64,000 bases of DNA from contig NZ_DF238926.1 in the NCBI RefSeq assembly GCF_000400995.2, positions 1-64,000 of the forward strand, read 5' to 3'. The notes beneath the pieces are model-generated. The model saw only the letters and a list, made by a program, of their open reading frames with translations, had not been told where the DNA came from and did no database searches. Position 1 is the first letter of the stretch; every line of letters starts with the position of its first letter. Shown here piece by piece: positions 51,255 to 59,652 of the stretch. Both the position numbers and the translations under genes were made by a program. The DNA is from Acidovorax sp. MR-S7. GTDB taxonomy: Bacteria > Pseudomonadota > Gammaproteobacteria > Burkholderiales > Burkholderiaceae_C.

Positions 51255-52667
51255 ATGAACGCCCCGACCCACACCGTCCACCTGCAGCCACGCCCCGTGC
51301 CACAAGCCCTGCTGGATGCGCTGGCCGCCCGCTTCGGCGCGCAATATTCCACCACCCAGGCGGTGCGCGAGCAGCACGGCCGCGACGAGGGCTCCCTGCA
51401 GGCGCCGCCGCCTTCCGCCGTGGTCTTCGCCGAGAGCACGCAGGATGTGCAGGACGCCGTGCGCCTGGCCGCGCAACATGCGGTGCCGGTGATCCCCTAC
51501 GGCGCGGGCTCGTCGCTGGAAGGCCACCTGCTCGCCGTGCAGGGCGGCATCAGCATCGACATGAGCCGTATGAACCGCGTGCTCTCCATCGACGCGGACG
51601 ACCTCACCGTGACCGTGCAGCCCGGCATCACGCGCAAGCAGCTCAACGAGGCGGTGAAGCACACGGGCCTGTTCTTTCCCATCGACCCCGGTGCGGACGC
51701 CAGCATCGGCGGCATGACGGCCACGCGCGCGAGCGGCACGAACGCCGTGCGCTACGGCACCATGCGCGAGAACGTGCTGGCGCTGGAGGTGGTCACCGCC
51801 AGCGGCGATGTGATCCGCACCGGCACACGTGCCAAGAAAAGCAGCGCGGGCTATGACCTCACGCGCCTCATGGTGGGCAGCGAGGGCACGCTGGGCCTGT
51901 TCACCGAAATCACGGTGCGCCTGTATCCGCTGCCCGAGGCGGTGAGCGCCGCGATCTGCTCCTTCCCGACCATCGAAGCGGCCGTGCGCACGGTGATCCA
52001 GACCATCCAGCTCGGCGTGCCGATCGCGCGCGTGGAGCTGATCGACGTGAACTCCGTGCGCGTGGTCAACGCCTACAGCAAGCTCGCACTGCGCGAGGAA
52101 CCCATGCTGCTCATGGAATTCCACGGCTCGCCCGCTGGCGTGAAGGAGCAGGCCGAGACCGTGCAGTCCATCGCGCAGGAATTCGGTGGCAACGCCTTCG
52201 AATGGGCCACCACGCCCGAGGAGCGCACGCGCCTATGGACCGCGCGGCACAACGCCTACTTTGCCGCCGTGCAGAGCCGCCCGGGCTGCCGCGCCATCAG
52301 CACCGACACCTGCGTGCCCATCAGCCGCCTGGCCGACTGCCTGCTCGACTCCGTGGCCGAAGCCGACGCCAGTGGCCTGCCCTACTTCCTCGTCGGCCAC
52401 GTGGGCGACGGCAACTTCCACTTCGGCTACCTGCTGGACCCCAACATCCCCCAGGAGCGCGAGACCGCCGAGCGGCTCAACCACCAGCTTGTGGCGCGCG
52501 CGCTGCGACTGGGCGGCACCTGCACCGGCGAGCACGGCGTGGGCGTGCACAAGATGGGCTTCCTCGTCGATGAGGCCGGCGAAGGCGCCGTGGAGATGAT
52601 GCGCGCCATCAAGCGCGCGCTGGACCCGCAGAACATCCTCAACCCGGGCAAGATCTTCACGCTGTGA
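51255..52667 (+). CDS. FAD-binding oxidoreductase, D-lactate dehydrogenase/GlcD type
   Basis: A 470-residue FAD-linked oxidase. The PCMH-type FAD domain shows VIPYGAGSSLEGHLLA, PIDPGADASIGGMTATRASG and GTRAKKSSAGYDLTRLMVGS, then EGTLGLFTE. The C-terminal cap has HVGDGNFHFGYLL and GTCTGEHGVGVHKMGF, then NPGKIF. The layout matches bacterial D-lactate dehydrogenase (cytochrome type) and glycolate oxidase GlcD. Without glcE/glcF neighbours, D-lactate is the more likely substrate. It transfers electrons to the respiratory chain. Confidence 0.87.
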   Translation: MNAPTHTVHLQPRPVPQALLDALAARFGAQYSTTQAVREQHGRDEGSLQAPPPSAVVFAESTQDVQDAVRLAAQHAVPVIPYGAGSSLEGHLLAVQGGISIDMSRMNRVLSIDADDLTVTVQPGITRKQLNEAVKHTGLFFPIDPGADASIGGMTATRASGTNAVRYGTMRENVLALEVVTASGDVIRTGTRAKKSSAGYDLTRLMVGSEGTLGLFTEITVRLYPLPEAVSAAICSFPTIEAAVRTVIQTIQLGVPIARVELIDVNSVRVVNAYSKLALREEPMLLMEFHGSPAGVKEQAETVQSIAQEFGGNAFEWATTPEERTRLWTARHNAYFAAVQSRPGCRAISTDTCVPISRLADCLLDSVAEADASGLPYFLVGHVGDGNFHFGYLLDPNIPQERETAERLNHQLVARALRLGGTCTGEHGVGVHKMGFLVDEAGEGAVEMMRAIKRALDPQNILNPGKIFTL

Positions 52668-52692
52668 AGCCGCCGCCCGGGCCGGGCGCGCG

Positions 52693-53673
52693 TCAGAGCT
52701 GCGTGAGGTTCAGCCGCTTGGCCAGCTCACGGTCGCGCGCCACCTCGCTGCGCGCGTAGTCGAGGTACTGCGCGCCGGTCATGTACAGCGCGGGCTGGTC
52801 GAGCCTGTCGAGCACCTGCAGGACCTTGGGGTCCTCCAGCGTGGCCTTGAAGGCATCGTGCAGGCGCGCCGCCACGGCGGCGTCCATGCCACGGGGCCCC
52901 ACGATGCCGTAGCGCGCCTCCGAGACGACGCCGTAGCCGACCTCGCTCAACGTCGGCACCTGCGGGAAGCGCTTGGCCCGGCGCGATCCATACACGGCCA
53001 GCAGGCGCATGCGGCCCGCTTCCACATGGGGCGCCCAGCCGCTGGAGTCCGAGGCCGCCATGATGTGCCCGCCCAGCAGCGAGGTCGCCAGATCGGCCGA
53101 TCCCTTGTGCGGCACATGCACCAGGTCGAGCTTTTGCCCCAGCGCCAGTTCCTCCACCACCATGTGCGGCGAGGTGGCCAGCCCCGTGGAGCCGTAGTTG
53201 ATCTTGCCGGGGCGCGCACGCGCATCCTCCACGAATTCCTGGATGCTCTTCCACGGAGCGTCGGCCCGTACCACCAGGCCCATGGTGTAGCCCGTGAGGC
53301 CCACGATGTAGCTGAAGTCGGCCAGCGGGTCCCAGGCGGTCTTTTGCATCTGCGGCAGGCGGAACGTGGCGGGCGGCAGTTGCGTGATGGTGTAGCCATC
53401 AGGCTTGGTCGAGGGCATCGCCGTGGCGCCCAGCGTGCCGCCCGCACCCGGCCGGTTCACGATCACGATGCTCTGGCCGAGCCGATGCGAGGCGCTCTCG
53501 GCGAAGGCGCGCAGCGTGACATCGGTCGAGCCGCCCGCGGGCCAGGGGCACAGCAGGGTGATGGCGCGGCTGGGATAGGGCGCGGACTGCGCCCAGGCGG
53601 CGGGAGCGGCGAGCGCGCCGGCCGCGCCCAGGGCCTGGGCCAGGAAGTGGCGGCGGTGGTGCATCGGTTGCAT
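52693..53673 (-). CDS. Bug-family tripartite tricarboxylate transporter receptor
   Basis: A 326-residue periplasmic receptor: signal HHRRHFLAQALGAAGALAAP, then AITLLCPWPAGGSTDVTLRA, VIVNRPGAGGTLGATAM and KPDGYTITQLP. It follows the M81 peptidase gene by 37 bases on the same strand, forming a two-gene operon, and may bring in that enzyme's substrate or product. It is the fourth orphan Bug receptor in the window. Confidence 0.88.
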   Translation of the reverse strand: MQPMHHRRHFLAQALGAAGALAAPAAWAQSAPYPSRAITLLCPWPAGGSTDVTLRAFAESASHRLGQSIVIVNRPGAGGTLGATAMPSTKPDGYTITQLPPATFRLPQMQKTAWDPLADFSYIVGLTGYTMGLVVRADAPWKSIQEFVEDARARPGKINYGSTGLATSPHMVVEELALGQKLDLVHVPHKGSADLATSLLGGHIMAASDSSGWAPHVEAGRMRLLAVYGSRRAKRFPQVPTLSEVGYGVVSEARYGIVGPRGMDAAVAARLHDAFKATLEDPKVLQVLDRLDQPALYMTGAQYLDYARSEVARDRELAKRLNLTQL

Positions 53674-53710
53674 GGTGGGTTCTCCTGTTGTGTTGATGTG
53701 ATTGCGGGGG

Positions 53711-55222
53711 TCAGGGATGGGTGGCCACGCCCGGGCGCAGCCGGTGGTAGGCCAGGGACGGCGCCGCCTGCCCCGGCATGCGGCGCGCGTCCACGTTCAG
53801 GATGCGTTGCGCCCAGGGGCCGAAGGCCGCCCGGTAGTGCACGCTGCTCTTGAGGGACAGCACGTCGTAGTCCCCCGGCTTCGCGCCGACGCAGGCCAGC
53901 GCCCCTGGGTCGAGCGCCTGCACGGGGGCACTGGCCACGATGGCCTCGACACTGCCCCAGGCCAGCCGGGCCGTGGGACCCTGGCGCACCTCGCGGCCGG
54001 CCCACATGGCGCCCGTGCAGGCGTAGCGGCCATCGCTCAGCGTGAGCACGCGCAGCCGCACCGGCTGCACCCGCCCGGGCAGAGCCACGGTGAACTGCCC
54101 GCCCTCGCCTGCCGCATGCGCGGCCGCCGCCCAGTCGGGCAGGTTCAGCGTGGCCACCAGGCTGCGTGCCACCTGCGCGTCATGCAGCGCGCACAGCAGT
54201 GCCGTGCTCTGTGCGCCGCAGCCCGCGCCGGGGTTGTCGGCCACGTCGGCAAGAAGGGTGCGCTCGCCACGGCGCAGCAGGGCCACGGCCTCCTGCGGCG
54301 CATGCAGCGGCGCCGCAAGCTGCGGGCGCAGCGTGTCCAGCAGCGCCATCAGGTCCCGGGCCGCCCGCTGCGCCGCCGCCTCGCCTCCGGCTGGCGCATA
54401 GACGGCTAGCGAGGGGCCCGCATGGGGCGTGTCGGCCAGCGCAAAGCCGCCGCACAGCGCCATGTCCAGGCCATCGCGGCGCGCGCGCTCCTTGCAGGCC
54501 TGCATGAAGTCGGCCATGGCGCCGTCGCCGGTGTACTGGCTCACGAGCGGCACCAGGAAGTGGGCCTGCGCCCAGGCTCGGGCGGGACGGGCGCCCGTGG
54601 CCAGGCAGGCCAGCAGGCGGCGCGCGCAGCGCTCACCGGTGGCATGCATGTCCACATGCGGGTAGGTCCGGTAGGGCACCAGCATGTCGGCATGGCCCAC
54701 CATGGCGGGGCTGACGTTGGCATGGAAGTCCAGCGAGGCCACGATGGTGCAGCGCCCGCCCACGCGCTCGCGCAGTGCGGCGAGCAGCGCGCCCTCACAG
54801 TCGTCCTCGCCGTCGGCGACCATGGCCCCGTGCAGCTCGACCAGCAGGGCGTCGAGCGGCCCGGCCTCGTCCACCTGCGCCAGAATCTCCTGCCGCATCC
54901 GCAGCCAGGCCTGCCCGTCGACCAGCGCCGACGGCGCGGCCGAGGCCCGGTACAGGGGCACGACCTCGACCTGCTCCGCGCGCGCCACGGCCTCCAGCTG
55001 CCCCAGCATGCCGCCCATGACGCTGCGCGTGCCGCGCATGCGCAGCAGCTCGGCGCCGCGCATCAGCGGCTCGCGGTCGGCGGGCCGGGCGAAGGCGTCA
55101 TAACCCGTCTGCCCGGCCTCGAAGGTATTGGTCTCGTGCACCAGCCCGAGCAGCCCGATGCGCCATGGTCGCGCGGGAGAGGCTGGCAGGAAATGCAACA
55201 AGTGTTTCTCTGAAAAATTCAT
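53711..55222 (-). CDS. M81-family metallopeptidase (MlrC-like)
   Basis: A 503-residue protein of the MlrC family (microcystin-degradation C protein), zinc enzymes cleaving linear peptides or other amide bonds. N-terminal IGLLGLVHETNTFEAG holds the HETN signature. LLVELHGAMVADGEDDCEG and ASLDFHANVSPAMV, then DMLVPYRTYPHVDMHATG, carry further metal-binding Asp/His residues, and LADVADNPGAG leads the C-terminal domain. The ATG at 55222 is used; a TTG nine bases upstream is the alternative. Its 5' end contains one of a pair of operator-like sites shared with the divergent RpiR gene. Confidence 0.87.
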   Translation of the reverse strand: MNFSEKHLLHFLPASPARPWRIGLLGLVHETNTFEAGQTGYDAFARPADREPLMRGAELLRMRGTRSVMGGMLGQLEAVARAEQVEVVPLYRASAAPSALVDGQAWLRMRQEILAQVDEAGPLDALLVELHGAMVADGEDDCEGALLAALRERVGGRCTIVASLDFHANVSPAMVGHADMLVPYRTYPHVDMHATGERCARRLLACLATGARPARAWAQAHFLVPLVSQYTGDGAMADFMQACKERARRDGLDMALCGGFALADTPHAGPSLAVYAPAGGEAAAQRAARDLMALLDTLRPQLAAPLHAPQEAVALLRRGERTLLADVADNPGAGCGAQSTALLCALHDAQVARSLVATLNLPDWAAAAHAAGEGGQFTVALPGRVQPVRLRVLTLSDGRYACTGAMWAGREVRQGPTARLAWGSVEAIVASAPVQALDPGALACVGAKPGDYDVLSLKSSVHYRAAFGPWAQRILNVDARRMPGQAAPSLAYHRLRPGVATHP

Positions 55223-55301
55223 GAGAAGCAATAATAATCACAGCCATCCCTTTGTGCAACATCTGTTGCTCGACGGAGCCACACCCCCTAAGCTGCGCAC
55301 C
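55195..55301. promoter_or_regulatory. Paired operator-like palindromes between the M81 and RpiR genes
   Basis: GCAACATCTGTTGC at 55256-55269 is a perfect 6+2+6 palindrome. GCAACAAGTGTTTC at 55195-55208 matches it in 5 of 6 positions of the second arm, 61 bases away and just inside the peptidase gene. An AT-rich stretch (AGCAATAATAATCACAG) lies between. Paired sites fit looping or cooperative binding by the RpiR protein. Confidence 0.65.
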
Positions 55302-56171
55302 ATGGACCTGATGCACCAGATCGCCGAGAAGCTGCCGCAACTGGGCTCCGCCGAGCAGCGGCTGGCCGAATACGTGCGGACCAACCCGCATGCCATGGCC
55401 TTTGTTTCCGCCCGCACCCTGGCCGCGCAGGCGGGCGTGAGCCCCGCCACGGTGGTGCGGTTTTTCCCCCGGCTGGGCTATGCGTCGTATGCCGAGGCAC
55501 AGCAGCAACTGCAATCGGCCTTGGCCGCGCAATACGAGGCGCCCCACCAGCGGCTTGCGGACGAGGCCCGCGCCGCGCATGGCCCGCAGTCCGCGTCGCT
55601 ACAGGCGCTGGAGCAGGATCTGCGCAATCTCGCCGCGCTGTCCGACATGCTGCAAAGCCCCCGGTTCGCGCAGTTGCTGACCTGGCTGAGCACCTGCCAG
55701 GGACGGGTGGCCGTGGTGGGCGGGCGCTACAGCCAGGGGCCCGCGCAGCTGCTGGCGGCCCAGTTGTCGATCGCCCTGCCCACGGAATTCGTGGACCCGA
55801 TGGGCGCGGCGACCGACCGCCTGCAGGACTATGGCGCGCAGGACCTGGTGCTCTGCCTCTCGGTGCGGCGCTACCTGCGCAGCACCCAGCAGCTGGCGCG
55901 CTGGCTGCGCGAGCAGCAGGTGCGCCTGGTGGCGCTGACCGACGATGCCATGGCACCCCTGGCGCTGGTCAGCGACCTCACGCTGGTCCTGCCCACCCGG
56001 GGCGCGACGATGTTCGACTCGTACGCGGCATTCACCGCCCTGGGCAATGCGCTGGTGGGCGAGCTGAGCCTGTCGCGCCGCGACGCCGTGGCGCGGCGCG
56101 CGGCCACGCGCGAGCAGCTCGACGCCCTGCAGCACCTTTACCCCGACAAACAGCCCTACGGCACCGCCTGA
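55302..56171 (+). CDS. MurR/RpiR-family transcriptional regulator
   Basis: A 289-residue RpiR regulator. The N-terminal HTH_6 domain covers residues ~1-78 (HQIAEKLPQLGSAEQRLAEY; AAQAGVSPATVVRFFPRLGY). A C-terminal SIS sugar-isomerase-like domain follows, residues ~120-260 (GRVAVVGGRYSQGPAQLLAA; VRLVALTDDAMAPLALVSDL). The start at 55302 is preferred because the conserved domain begins there; an ATG at 55221 would overlap the divergent peptidase start. It likely controls the M81-Bug operon. Confidence 0.87.
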   Translation: MDLMHQIAEKLPQLGSAEQRLAEYVRTNPHAMAFVSARTLAAQAGVSPATVVRFFPRLGYASYAEAQQQLQSALAAQYEAPHQRLADEARAAHGPQSASLQALEQDLRNLAALSDMLQSPRFAQLLTWLSTCQGRVAVVGGRYSQGPAQLLAAQLSIALPTEFVDPMGAATDRLQDYGAQDLVLCLSVRRYLRSTQQLARWLREQQVRLVALTDDAMAPLALVSDLTLVLPTRGATMFDSYAAFTALGNALVGELSLSRRDAVARRAATREQLDALQHLYPDKQPYGTA

Positions 56172-56192
56172 GGCCAGCCCGGCGGGCCACGC

Positions 56193-57452
56193 TCAGGCGG
56201 CGGCCCCTGCCGGCCGCCCGGCGCGCGGCGCCACGCCCGCCCCCACCAGGCCTGCCGACGCCACGCTGAGCACCAGCGACAGCGCCGAGCCGTAGAAGAT
56301 GCCGGCGTTCATCTGCGCGTCCAGCATGGCGCCGAACACCGGTGCGGCCAGGCAAAAGCCCAGGTCCAGGCCCGAATACACCGTGCCATACACGCGGCCC
56401 GTGGCACCGGGTGGCGAGGCGCGCTTGATGAGCATGTCGCGCGACGGGCCGGCAATGCCGATGCCCATGCCCGCCAGCGCCGCCACGACCAGCGCCGCCA
56501 TGCCCGGCAGCAGCCCCGCCCCCACCAGCGCCAGCAGCGCGCCGGAGACCAGCAGGCAAATGCTGATGGTCTTTTCCAGCCGTGCCACCCGGCCCACGAG
56601 GAAGCCGCCGATCACCATGCCCAGGGCGCCGCACAGCATGTAGCCCGTGACTACCATGGCCGTCAGCGACAGCGGCAGGCCGTACAGGCGCTGCAGCGCG
56701 GGGCCGGCAAAGCTCTGGATGGCGCTGAGCGAGCAGGTGCTCCAGAAGAAGAACGAAAAGCACAACCACACGGCCGGCAGCTTGAGGAAGGCCATGGGGT
56801 GCTCGTTGGCCGGTGAGGCCGCAGCGCCGGGCGCCGCCTTGGCGCCTTGCCCGCCCCAGGAGCCCTGCCGGTCGTCCAGCGCATCGCGGTTCCAGACCAT
56901 GACGGCCAGCACCACCAGCGCCAGCGCACCGCCGCACAGGCAGGCCATGCGCCACGATCCCGTGGCCGTGGCGATGCCGGCCATGAACACCGGCGCCGTG
57001 GCCCAGCCCAGGTTGCCCGAGATGCCGTGCACCGAGAAGCCGTGGCCCAGGCGCTGGGGCGACACGCGCTTGTTGAGGATGGTGAAGTCCACCGGGTGGA
57101 ACGGCGCATTGCCCAGCCCCGCCAGCACCGAGGCCACGAGCAGCCCCGCGTAGCCGCTCGACGAGCCCGCCGTCAGCCCCGCCAGCGCGAAGCACGACAG
57201 CGCGCAGAACAGCACCGGCCGCGCGCCCACGTGGTCCACCAGGAAGCCCGCCAGCGCCTGCCCCACGCCCGAAACCACGAAGAACACCGACACCAGCAGC
57301 CCCAGCTCCGAATAGCTGAAGCCGAACTCCGCGATCAGGAACGGGAACAGCGGCGGCAGCAGCATGTGGAAGAAGTGCGACGAGCCGTGGGCCAGCCCGA
57401 TCAGGCCGATGGTGCGCGCGTCCTGGCGCAGCGATGGGGAGGTGTGGTCCAT
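56193..57452 (-). CDS. Major facilitator superfamily transporter
   Basis: A 419-residue MFS protein with 12 predicted transmembrane helices. GLAHGSSHFFHMLLPPLFPF opens helix 1, GFLVDHVGARPVLFCAL is the conserved loop 2-3 region, and the central loop (RDALDDRQGSWGGQGAKAAP) is about 45 residues. The N-terminal text is like the fosmidomycin-resistance (Fsr) group of MFS exporters. It diverges from an AraC regulator across 66 bases, a typical efflux pump/regulator pair. Substrate unknown. Confidence 0.87.
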   Translation of the reverse strand: MDHTSPSLRQDARTIGLIGLAHGSSHFFHMLLPPLFPFLIAEFGFSYSELGLLVSVFFVVSGVGQALAGFLVDHVGARPVLFCALSCFALAGLTAGSSSGYAGLLVASVLAGLGNAPFHPVDFTILNKRVSPQRLGHGFSVHGISGNLGWATAPVFMAGIATATGSWRMACLCGGALALVVLAVMVWNRDALDDRQGSWGGQGAKAAPGAAASPANEHPMAFLKLPAVWLCFSFFFWSTCSLSAIQSFAGPALQRLYGLPLSLTAMVVTGYMLCGALGMVIGGFLVGRVARLEKTISICLLVSGALLALVGAGLLPGMAALVVAALAGMGIGIAGPSRDMLIKRASPPGATGRVYGTVYSGLDLGFCLAAPVFGAMLDAQMNAGIFYGSALSLVLSVASAGLVGAGVAPRAGRPAGAAA

Positions 57453-57518
57453 GGGGCGTGATCTTAGGCAAGGCGCGCGCGGCCGATATACGATAGGCAG
57501 CCAATTGCTGTCGCAACC

Positions 57519-58400
57519 ATGCCAAGCACGCCCGCCGCCGCCCCTGCCGCCCCCGTGCGCCTTGCGCGCACGCTCTCCTACGTGGAGTCGCTCACGCCCC
57601 ACCTGTTCGTGCCCAGCCGCGAGCGTCCGGTGCGCGCCAAGCACCGTGAGCTGACTGCCGACACGCAGGTGCGCCCGCACAGCCACCCGTGGGCGCAAGT
57701 GGCCATCTCCACCACCGGCGTGCTGCGCCTGACGGTGCCGCACGGCGCCTACATCGTGCCACCCTCGCGCGCGCTGTGGATCCCGCCCGGCGTGGAGCAT
57801 GCCGTGACCATGGTGGAAGACGCCGACCTGCGCACCCTCTACTTCCACCAGCCGCCCGGCAGCGCCGGCCCCGGCGTGCCGCGCGCGCAGCAGGACCCGT
57901 GGCGCCAGTGCCGCGTGCTCGAAGTCTCCGACCTGCTGCGCGCCCTGGTGCGCGAGATGCCCGCCACGCCCGACGACGCCCCGCCCCTGCCCCCCGAGGC
58001 ATTGCGCCGCGAGCGCCACCTGAGCGCGCTGATCCTCGACGAGCTGCGCCGTGCCAGCAGCGTGAGCCTGGGCGTTCAGCTCCCGCGCGACAAGCGCCTG
58101 CGCCACCTGTGCGAGGCCGTGCTGGCCGATCCCACGCGCCACGAGACGCTGGCCGACTGGGCGCACGACACCGGCGCCAGCCCGCGCACCGTGGCGCGCC
58201 TGTTCCGCCAGGAGCTGTCCAGCACCTTCACGCAGTGGCGCCAGCAAGTCATCCTGGCCAAGGCCGTGGCCCTGGCCGCGGGCCGCCGACCCATCAACCA
58301 GATCGCGGCCGAGCTGGGCTACAACAGCCCCAGTGCCTTCAGCGCCATGGTGCGCCGCGCGGTGGGAATGGCGCCGGGACGATTCCTGGGGTCGCCTTGA
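57519..58400 (+). CDS. AraC-family regulator with cupin sensor domain
   Basis: A 293-residue regulator. The N-terminal cupin (VRPHSHPWAQVAISTTGVLR; PPSRALWIPPGVEHAVTM) supplies ligand binding. The C-terminal double HTH covers ~185-285 (HETLADWAHDTGASPRTVAR; INQIAAELGYNSPSAFSAMV then RRAVGMAPGRFL). It is divergent from the MFS transporter and presumably controls it. Its stop is followed by a dispersed repeat after one base. Confidence 0.9.
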   Translation: MPSTPAAAPAAPVRLARTLSYVESLTPHLFVPSRERPVRAKHRELTADTQVRPHSHPWAQVAISTTGVLRLTVPHGAYIVPPSRALWIPPGVEHAVTMVEDADLRTLYFHQPPGSAGPGVPRAQQDPWRQCRVLEVSDLLRALVREMPATPDDAPPLPPEALRRERHLSALILDELRRASSVSLGVQLPRDKRLRHLCEAVLADPTRHETLADWAHDTGASPRTVARLFRQELSSTFTQWRQQVILAKAVALAAGRRPINQIAAELGYNSPSAFSAMVRRAVGMAPGRFLGSP

Positions 58401-58401
58401 A

Positions 58402-58458
58402 ACTACCGATTTGATAGCTGCTTGCGCTTGCTGGAAAAGCGCTATAGCCCACTTTGAC
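58402..58458 (+). repeat. Dispersed hairpin repeat after the AraC gene
   Basis: ACTACCGATTTGATAGCTGC, then TTGCGCTTGCTGGAAAAGCG and CTATAGCCCACTTTG: one of the best-preserved copies of the family in the window, with complementary GCGCTT and AAGCGC arms. Confidence 0.85.
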
Positions 58459-58460
58459 CA

Positions 58461-58488
58461 CAAAAAACGCGGCCCGCAGGCCGCGTTG
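58461..58488 (-). terminator. Rho-independent terminator for the CsgG-like gene
   Basis: On the minus strand AACGCGGCC, loop TGCG, GGCCGCGTT, then a T run. It lies 20 bases beyond the stop of the minus-strand lipoprotein gene. Confidence 0.8.
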
Positions 58489-58508
58489 GTCATGGGGGCA
58501 ACGCCCGG

Positions 58509-59549
58509 TCAGCGCGACAGTGCGCCGGCGGTGGCCGCGTCCAGGCGGCCCGTCACGGGCAGGCCCTGCTGCTGCTGGAACTCGCGCAGCGCGCGGGCCG
58601 TCTTGGGACCGGCTGCGCCGTCGGGCGTGCCCACGTTGTAGCCCAGGGCGTTCAGGCGCTCCTGCGCCTCGCGCACGGACATGGCCGCGCCCGCCTTGGT
58701 CTGCGACGGGGCCGTGCCGCCGTCCACGCCCAGGCGGCCGCCGCCGCCGAGGCCCTGGCCCTGGACCGACTGCGCCTTGTAATTGCGCAACGCCACGACC
58801 ATCTGGTTGTAGGCGTCCATGAACGCGGCCGTGATGACCTTGCCCTGCGCCGTGTTCTGGTAGCCGCCCAGGCCGCCGCCGGCCGAGCCGCCGAAGATGC
58901 CGCCGAAGCCTGCGAAGTCGCTCTTGGAAGCGCTGCCCTCGGAGGCCGCCACCTGCACGCCCGAGCGGTTGTCCACCAGGGTCAGCATGGCGCTGGCCTC
59001 GCGCGTCTTGAGGCTGCCGCCGATGGCCGCCAGCGCGCGGCCCTTGCCGCCGCCGATCAGGCCGCCCAGCGCGCCGCCGATGCCGCCCGCGTCGTCGTTC
59101 TGGAAAATGATTTCAGGCGACATGCCGTAGTCGGAAGCCACCATCTGGCCCTTGCCGAAGTTGCTGCCGCCGCGCATTTCGCCCGAGCCCATGAGCTGGC
59201 GCTCGCGGTCCATGGCGCGCATGCCGGCCGCGCCGCGCTCGACCACCACGAAGCAGTTGGATTGCTGGATCAGCAGGCGCAGCAGGTTGGCCGTGGGCGG
59301 CAGCTTGTATTCGTTGCGCAGGATGGTGTACCAGCCGGCGTCCTGGTTCTCGACCAGCGACACGGTGCCCAGCGGCGACTGGCAGCGCTCGAGCTGGCCG
59401 CTCTCTCCGGCGGCGCTGCCGCCAGCGGCAGCGCCGGTGGCCACGGTCTTGGCGTCCTGGCTGCCCATCTTCATGTTGGTGGTTTCGCACCCCGTGAGGG
59501 CGACGACGGCGCAGGCGGCCGCGATCAGCGGCAGGGTTTTGCGGGACAT
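58509..59549 (-). CDS. CsgG/HfaB-like lipoprotein with C-terminal peptidoglycan-binding domain
   Basis: A 346-residue lipoprotein: signal MSRKTLPLIAAACAVVALTG with lipobox Cys20 (LTGC). The CsgG/HfaB-type domain covers ~50-285 (GWYTILRNEYKLPPTANLLR; CFVVVERGAAGMRAMDRERQ; TREASAMLTLVDNRSGVQVA) with a Gly-rich stretch near residues 165-180. Residues ~290-346 form a peptidoglycan-binding domain (SVREAQERLNALGYNVGTPD; GPKTARALREFQQQQGLPVT). CsgG proteins are outer-membrane secretion channels; no curli genes lie nearby. The added domain suggests it is anchored to the cell wall. Confidence 0.82.
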   Translation of the reverse strand: MSRKTLPLIAAACAVVALTGCETTNMKMGSQDAKTVATGAAAGGSAAGESGQLERCQSPLGTVSLVENQDAGWYTILRNEYKLPPTANLLRLLIQQSNCFVVVERGAAGMRAMDRERQLMGSGEMRGGSNFGKGQMVASDYGMSPEIIFQNDDAGGIGGALGGLIGGGKGRALAAIGGSLKTREASAMLTLVDNRSGVQVAASEGSASKSDFAGFGGIFGGSAGGGLGGYQNTAQGKVITAAFMDAYNQMVVALRNYKAQSVQGQGLGGGGRLGVDGGTAPSQTKAGAAMSVREAQERLNALGYNVGTPDGAAGPKTARALREFQQQQGLPVTGRLDAATAGALSR

Positions 59550-59652
59550 GTGTTGGCTTCCTCTCTCAGTGAATGGTTTGGCGGGCTGGCCCATGGAATG
59601 GCTCAAGCGGCGCGAAATGATAGCCATCCGCCCGCGGATGTAAGGTTTTCTT

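Noticed and set aside
52693-55222. M81 peptidase-Bug pair as a microcystin degradation (mlr) cluster
   Set aside because: No mlrA, mlrB or mlrD is present; M81 proteins are widespread and the MlrC name alone does not imply microcystin.
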